Source of the DNA: an uncultured Clostridia bacterium
GTDB taxonomy: Bacteria > Bacillota > Clostridia > Christensenellales > UBA1242
DNA: 25,023 nucleotides
Direction: 5' to 3'
Assembly: GCA_934772445.1 (NCBI GenBank)
Contig: CAKVMJ010000020.1
Location: 1 to 25,023 of the forward strand
In this document: one piece after another, positions 21,549 through 25,023 of the stretch
Layout of the letters: every line of letters starts with the position of its first letter
Position numbering within the stretch: position 1 is the first letter of the stretch
The notes under the pieces: model-generated
Seen by the model: only the letters and a program-made list of their open reading frames with translations
Databases searched by the model: none
Told to the model about the DNA's origin: nothing
Made by a program: the position numbers and the translations under genes

Positions 21549-21562
21549 CAATAGAGTGCTAA
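21536..21562. promoter_or_regulatory. CIRCE operator (HrcA site)
   Basis: TTAGCAATG, nine bases, GAGTGCTAA. The right arm is perfect and the left matches the TTAGCACTC consensus at seven of nine positions. It covers the -35 box of the hsp20 promoter, so HrcA would block polymerase. Confidence 0.85.
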
Positions 21563-21735
21563 TTTTTTAAATATTTTTAAAAAATATTTTTTTGTTGAAA
21601 TACGGCTTAATAAGGGATTAAATCAATAAAATTTGGTAAAAAATCTTAAAAAATTTTTTCAAAAAATTTATAAATTTTGTAAAATTATTTTGAAAAATAT
21701 AAAAAATTTGCTAAATTTAAACCAAGGAGAAAATG

Positions 21736-22506
21736 ATGTTATATAACGAGTTTAATATTAAAGAAAAAGAAATATTTAGGGCGAGTGATTTTATGCCTAG
21801 AAATCCTAACTCTCCTAAAACAATTGTATCTTGTTTTAGTGTTGATTTAGAGCAGAAGCTTATAGAAAGATATAATCCTAAAAAGATTGGCGAGATCTCG
21901 GTTAGTAGTAAGTTGCCTATTTATGAGTTTGAATATAATGGTAAAAAGATGGCATTTATTAGATGGCCTGTGGGTTCTAGTGCGAGTGCTATAATGCTTG
22001 AAGAATTATCTGCCTTTGGATTTGAAAATTTCCTAGTGGCAGGAACTTGCGGAGTTTTAGATGAAACATTACCAAAGTATGCTTTGATTGTTCCAACAGT
22101 AGCAGTTAGAGATGAGGGGACTAGTTTTCATTATGCAGAACCAAGTGCAGAAATTGAACTAAATAAAGAAAATGTTGAAAAAGTTGGAAAATATCTAAAA
22201 GAAAATGGTTATGTTTTTAGATATGGAAAAACTTGGACAACTGATGCAATTTATAGAGAAACTAAAGAAAGAGCAGAGAGAAGAAAAAAAGAGGGCTGTA
22301 TTTGCGTGGAAATGGAATGTTCTGCACTTACTGCTGTATCAAAACTTAGAGGCTTAAATTTCGCACAAGTTTTATATGGTGCTGATGTTGTTGTGGAAGG
22401 TAAACACAATTTTAGAAATATGGCAAAAGAGGGTATGGATTTAACATCTGAAGAAAGAATTTTAAATCTACTTATTGATTTGGGTTATAGTATTTATGAA
22501 AAATAA
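21736..22506 (+). CDS. Nucleoside phosphorylase (uridine phosphorylase-like)
   Basis: 256 aa of the PNP/UDP phosphorylase family. Visible: WPVGSSASAIMLEEL (phosphate site), LVAGTCGVLD in the centre and CVEMECSALTAVS, the nucleoside-binding VEME.SAL motif with the ribose-binding Glu, near 190. The family cleaves nucleosides with phosphate to base and ribose-1-phosphate; which base is used cannot be read here. Two ATGs (21733, 21736) follow AGGAG; the second has the better spacing (6). It overlaps the DNA glycosylase gene by 11 bp, so the two are co-translated. The upstream 170 bp (21563–21732) are very AT-rich with no clear promoter. Confidence 0.85.
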   Translation: MLYNEFNIKEKEIFRASDFMPRNPNSPKTIVSCFSVDLEQKLIERYNPKKIGEISVSSKLPIYEFEYNGKKMAFIRWPVGSSASAIMLEELSAFGFENFLVAGTCGVLDETLPKYALIVPTVAVRDEGTSFHYAEPSAEIELNKENVEKVGKYLKENGYVFRYGKTWTTDAIYRETKERAERRKKEGCICVEMECSALTAVSKLRGLNFAQVLYGADVVVEGKHNFRNMAKEGMDLTSEERILNLLIDLGYSIYEK

Positions 22507-23218
22507 TATTTGTTTTACTTATGAAAAATGGGATAAAGATAAAGAAAAAACGCTAAATGATTATTTGTATTCTATTGCCAGACTAGATAGAGCTGAATGG
22601 ACTGCAAGGATAGTTAATACAAAAATGAAAGTTTTGTCTATTGATATGAACACATTAAATGAGATAGTTAAAGAGATAAGAAAAGGGGATATATATTCAT
22701 ATCTTGATTTGAAGAATTTTCAAACTCTTGAATCTATGGTAATTTATGGCAAATTGTTGATTTATATAAATGATATAAATATTATAAAAAAATATTTATT
22801 AGATTATTTGCCTTATGTTGATAATTGGAATTTGACTGATATAATTTCTTTTAAGATTAAGAAAGATAACACCTTGAGTTTTTATAACCTTGCAAAAGAA
22901 TTAATCGCTTATAATAAAACCTTTTATATTAGAATGGGTGTTAGAATTTTATTCAATATGTTGAGTTTTGATGAATATTTAGATGGTATTTTTGAGATTT
23001 TAGGAAGTTTGAAATCTAGCGAAGAATACTATGTTAATATGATGGTGGCTTGGACTTTATGCGAATTATTTATAAAGCAAAGAAATAAAACTCTATCTTT
23101 TTTAGAAAAAGGCGAGTATAATGATTTTGTTGCAAATAAAACTGTTTCAAAATGTAGAGATAGTTTTAGAGTAAGCAAAGAAGATAAAGAAATGCTTTTA
23201 AAATTTAAAAGGAAATAA
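22496..23218 (+). CDS. DNA alkylation repair protein, AlkD-like
   Basis: 240 aa from the ATG at 22496 inside the end of the phosphorylase gene. All-helical, HEAT-like repeats. Family features: LYSIARLDRAEWTARIVNTK, NWNLTDIISFKI in the centre (family NWA..D), EEYYVNMMVAWTLCELF, and a C-terminal NKTVSKCRDSFRVSKEDKEML, matching the usual N.ai.K.rdS.r....K..L end. AlkD removes positively charged N-alkylated bases from DNA without flipping them. No strong ribosome site, so coupling to the upstream gene is likely. The next gene starts one base after its stop. Confidence 0.85.
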   Translation: MKNNICFTYEKWDKDKEKTLNDYLYSIARLDRAEWTARIVNTKMKVLSIDMNTLNEIVKEIRKGDIYSYLDLKNFQTLESMVIYGKLLIYINDINIIKKYLLDYLPYVDNWNLTDIISFKIKKDNTLSFYNLAKELIAYNKTFYIRMGVRILFNMLSFDEYLDGIFEILGSLKSSEEYYVNMMVAWTLCELFIKQRNKTLSFLEKGEYNDFVANKTVSKCRDSFRVSKEDKEMLLKFKRK

Positions 23219-23219
23219 G

Positions 23220-23975
23220 ATGGCGGTTAGTTGGAATTTATGGCACGGCTGTAATAAAATTAGTGCTGGTTGCCAAAATTGTTATGTTTATAGGGGAGAT
23301 GCTAAAAGAGAAAGGGATAGCAGAATTGTACAAAAAACTCACAGTTTTAATGTTCCGATTCAAAAAGATAGAAAAGGTAACTATAAAGTTAAGAGCGGAG
23401 AACTTGTTTGGACTTGTTTTACAAGCGATTTTTTGTTAGATAAAGCAGATGCTTGGAGAAAAGATGCTTGGGATATGATTAGAGAGAGAAAAGATTTAAA
23501 TTTTCTATTCATAACTAAGCGTATTGATAGGTTTAAAGATTGTGTTCCTAGTGATTGGGAAGATGGTTTTGATAATGTTATAGTTGGCTGTACTGTTGAA
23601 AATCAGCAGATGGCGGATTATAGGTTACCTATATTCTTAGATGCTAAAATTAAGCACAAATTTATAATATGTGAACCATTACTCTGCAAAATAGATATTA
23701 GCCCATATTTAAGCGAAAATATTGAGCAAGTGGTAGTTGGTGGAGAGAGCGGAAATAATGCAAGAACTTGCGAATATAATTGGGTTTTAGATTTAAGAGA
23801 ACAATGCGTAAAAAATAATGTTAGTTTTTATTTTAAACAAACTGGAACATTCTTTAAAAAGGATAATAGAATTTATAAAATTGCTTGGAAAGATATGCAT
23901 AGCCAAGCAAAAAATGCAAATATCAATTTTGAGGGCAAATTTAAAGGTTATATAAAAGATAATAATATAGAATAA
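23220..23975 (+). CDS. DUF5131 (phage Gp37/Gp68-like) protein with Cys cluster
   Basis: 251 aa. It begins SWNLWHGCNKISAGCQNCYVY, with Cys11, Cys18 and Cys21, the hallmark of the DUF5131/Gp37–Gp68 family; further family regions are WTCFTSDF, FLFITKRIDRF, VIVGCTVENQQ, CEPLL and VVGGESG. The pattern recalls radical-SAM barrels, but the cysteine spacing (C-x6-C-x2-C) is not the usual C-x3-C-x2-C, so a FeS cluster is likely and its chemistry unsettled. AAAAGGA precedes the ATG, one base after the stop of the alkD-like gene. Family members are found in phages and bacteria, here linked to DNA repair. Confidence 0.8.
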   Translation: MAVSWNLWHGCNKISAGCQNCYVYRGDAKRERDSRIVQKTHSFNVPIQKDRKGNYKVKSGELVWTCFTSDFLLDKADAWRKDAWDMIRERKDLNFLFITKRIDRFKDCVPSDWEDGFDNVIVGCTVENQQMADYRLPIFLDAKIKHKFIICEPLLCKIDISPYLSENIEQVVVGGESGNNARTCEYNWVLDLREQCVKNNVSFYFKQTGTFFKKDNRIYKIAWKDMHSQAKNANINFEGKFKGYIKDNNIE

Positions 23976-23993
23976 ATTTTTAGCAAAAACCAA

Positions 23994-24022
23994 TTGACAA
24001 AGGCATAATTATTTGTTATAAT
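23994..24022 (+). promoter_or_regulatory. Promoter of the rplU–prp–rpmA operon
   Basis: TTGACA, 17-bp spacer, TATAAT, with TG one base before the -10 (extended). Close to ideal consensus. Confidence 0.92.
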
Positions 24023-24029
24023 GCATTAG

Positions 24030-24111
24030 TTTCCACATAAAATGGGCTAACAAGTTTTTATTTTTAATAAAACGCCTTTGTTTAGTGAGTTTGGGTAGAG
24101 GAGGTAGTAAG
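24030..24111 (+). promoter_or_regulatory. Leader of rplU, candidate L21 leader RNA
   Basis: An 80-nt untranslated leader with CTAACAAG (24047–24054) pairing imperfectly with CTTTGTTTAG (24076–24085) around an AT-rich inner helix. Firmicute L21 operons often have such an autoregulatory leader. The fit to the known family was not tested. Confidence 0.5.
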
Positions 24112-24417
24112 ATGTACGCAATCGTTGAAACTGGTGGCAAGCAATATAAAGTTAGCGTTGATGAAATCGTTAATGTAGAAAAATTGCAAGCTAAAGTTGG
24201 AGATAAAGTAGAATTAAATACTTTAATGCTTGTTGATGGCGAAAAGGTTACAACTGGAAATCCTTATATTGAAGGAAAGAAAGTTAAGGCTGAAGTTGTT
24301 GAACAAGGCAAAGCTGATAAAATCGTTGTTTTCAAATATAAAGCTAAGAAAAACGAGAGAAAGAAACAAGGTCATAGACAACCTTACACAGCATTAAAAA
24401 TCTTGTCGGTTGATTAA
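24112..24417 (+). CDS. rplU: 50S ribosomal protein L21
   Basis: 101 aa, standard L21 length. Typical start MYAIVETGGKQYKV and typical end RKKQGHRQPYTALKI. The ATG at 24112 is seven bases after AGGAGG; the frame upstream of it is fortuitous. L21 binds 23S rRNA in the large subunit. First gene of the operon, with one base to prp. Confidence 0.98.
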   Translation: MYAIVETGGKQYKVSVDEIVNVEKLQAKVGDKVELNTLMLVDGEKVTTGNPYIEGKKVKAEVVEQGKADKIVVFKYKAKKNERKKQGHRQPYTALKILSVD

Positions 24418-24418
24418 T

Positions 24419-24751
24419 ATGACAAAAGTTAAGTTGTATTATCACGGACAATATATCGAAAAACTTTCGGCTGTTGGTCATTCTGGATTTGCAGAGGAAG
24501 GGAAAGATATAGTTTGTGCTTCTATTTCATCATTGGTTCAGGCTTTAAATTTGGGTTTGAATAAAGTTTTAAATATCAAAACGAAAACAGATATTGATGA
24601 GAAGAAGGCTAGAATGGAAATTGAAATGCCAAAAGATTTAAAAGCAGAAGTTTTAGATAAGGCGATGGTTTTATTTGAAACTGTGATTTTAAGCTTGAAA
24701 GAATTGGAGAAAGAATTTCCAAAACATATAAATATTAAGGAGATTAAATAA
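24419..24751 (+). CDS. prp: Ribosomal-processing cysteine protease Prp
   Basis: 110 aa. The active-site motif GHSGFAEEGKDIVCAS gives His21 and Cys33, 12 apart, as in the family (His22 and Cys34 in Staphylococcus aureus Prp). It removes the N-terminal extension of L27, the product of the next gene. It lies in its usual place between rplU and rpmA; the ATG at 24419 comes one base after the rplU stop. Confidence 0.95.
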   Translation: MTKVKLYYHGQYIEKLSAVGHSGFAEEGKDIVCASISSLVQALNLGLNKVLNIKTKTDIDEKKARMEIEMPKDLKAEVLDKAMVLFETVILSLKELEKEFPKHINIKEIK

Positions 24752-24752
24752 T

Positions 24753-25023
24753 ATGATGTTCAATATTCAATTATTTGCTCATAAAAAAGGACAAGGAACC
24801 AGTAAGAACGGTAGAGATAGCGAAGCTAAAAGACTTGGTGTTAAGCGTTCTGATGGTCAAGTTGTTAATGCTGGTACAATTATCGTTAGACAAAGAGGTA
24901 CTAAAATCAATGCTGGTAAAAATGTAGGTGTTGGTAAGGATCACACTTTGTTTGCATTAGCAAATGGCACAGTTAAATTTGAGCAAGAGACAAAAACAAA
25001 GAAAAAAGTAAGTATTGTTGAAA
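24753..25023 (+). CDS. rpmA: 50S ribosomal protein L27 (partial, 3' end outside)
   Basis: The first 90 residues are present; the window ends before the stop. It starts MMFNIQLFAHKKGQGTSKNG, where MMFNIQLF is the extension removed by Prp before AHKKG, as known in Firmicutes. NGRDSEAKRLGVKRSDGQVV and VGVGKDHTLFAL are the L27 core. The N-terminus of mature L27 reaches the peptidyl transferase centre. AAGGAG lies ten bases before the first ATG; the second ATG (24756) is also possible. Confidence 0.97.
   Translation, partial: MMFNIQLFAHKKGQGTSKNGRDSEAKRLGVKRSDGQVVNAGTIIVRQRGTKINAGKNVGVGKDHTLFALANGTVKFEQETKTKKKVSIVE

Overview
The window is AT-rich DNA from a low-GC Firmicute, most likely an uncultured Clostridia-type bacterium. 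Three things point there: the ribosomal block L21–Prp–L27 with an L27 that carries a cleavable N-terminal extension, strong AGGAGG ribosome binding sites with sigma-A-like promoters, and an HrcA/CIRCE site in front of hsp20. The species cannot be named from the sequence.

Layout. (1) 1–4060: the right end of an integrated mobile element. A minus-strand operon of small membrane proteins, interrupted by a 220-bp cluster of hairpins, faces away from an XRE repressor and a tyrosine integrase. The integrase abuts the 3' end of tRNA-Glu. Gene sizes, order and the terminator after a 58-residue one-TM protein resemble a filamentous (M13/inovirus-type) structural module. That reading is inference, because the decisive gene (a Zot-type ATPase) would lie left of the window. 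(2) 4061–4297: tRNA-Glu and tRNA-Met under one consensus promoter. (3) 4422–7323: a secreted SIMPL-domain protein and a one-component membrane regulator (HTH, one TM, about 560 outside residues). (4) 7429–7767: tRNA-Ser(GGA), preceded by a duplicated promoter/5' fragment and an inverted piece of the same tRNA. (5) 8001–12029: a short pyrophosphatase-family gene, decayed recombinase and gene fragments, then a likely defence cluster on the minus strand (double-XRE protein, unknown 147-aa protein, DUF262–HNH GmrSD-like nuclease). (6) 12187–20068: chromosomal genes for TspO, a large collagen-like surface lipoprotein, MscS, an EncFtn-like ferritin, and an operon of zinc metallopeptidase, membrane wHTH/zinc-ribbon protein and CYTH-like protein. 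(7) 20224–21562: a HAD phosphatase and hsp20, the latter with a consensus promoter overlapped by CIRCE and a start-codon stem that looks like an RNA thermometer. (8) 21736–23975: nucleoside phosphorylase, AlkD-type DNA glycosylase and DUF5131 protein, tightly coupled. (9) 23994–25023: the rplU–prp–rpmA operon with its leader, cut by the window end.

The best candidates for something undescribed are the M13-like module with its hairpin cluster, the hsp20 thermometer hairpin, the rearranged tRNA-Ser locus and the XRE/147-aa/DUF262 cluster. All functional claims rest on motif reading; no database search was run.
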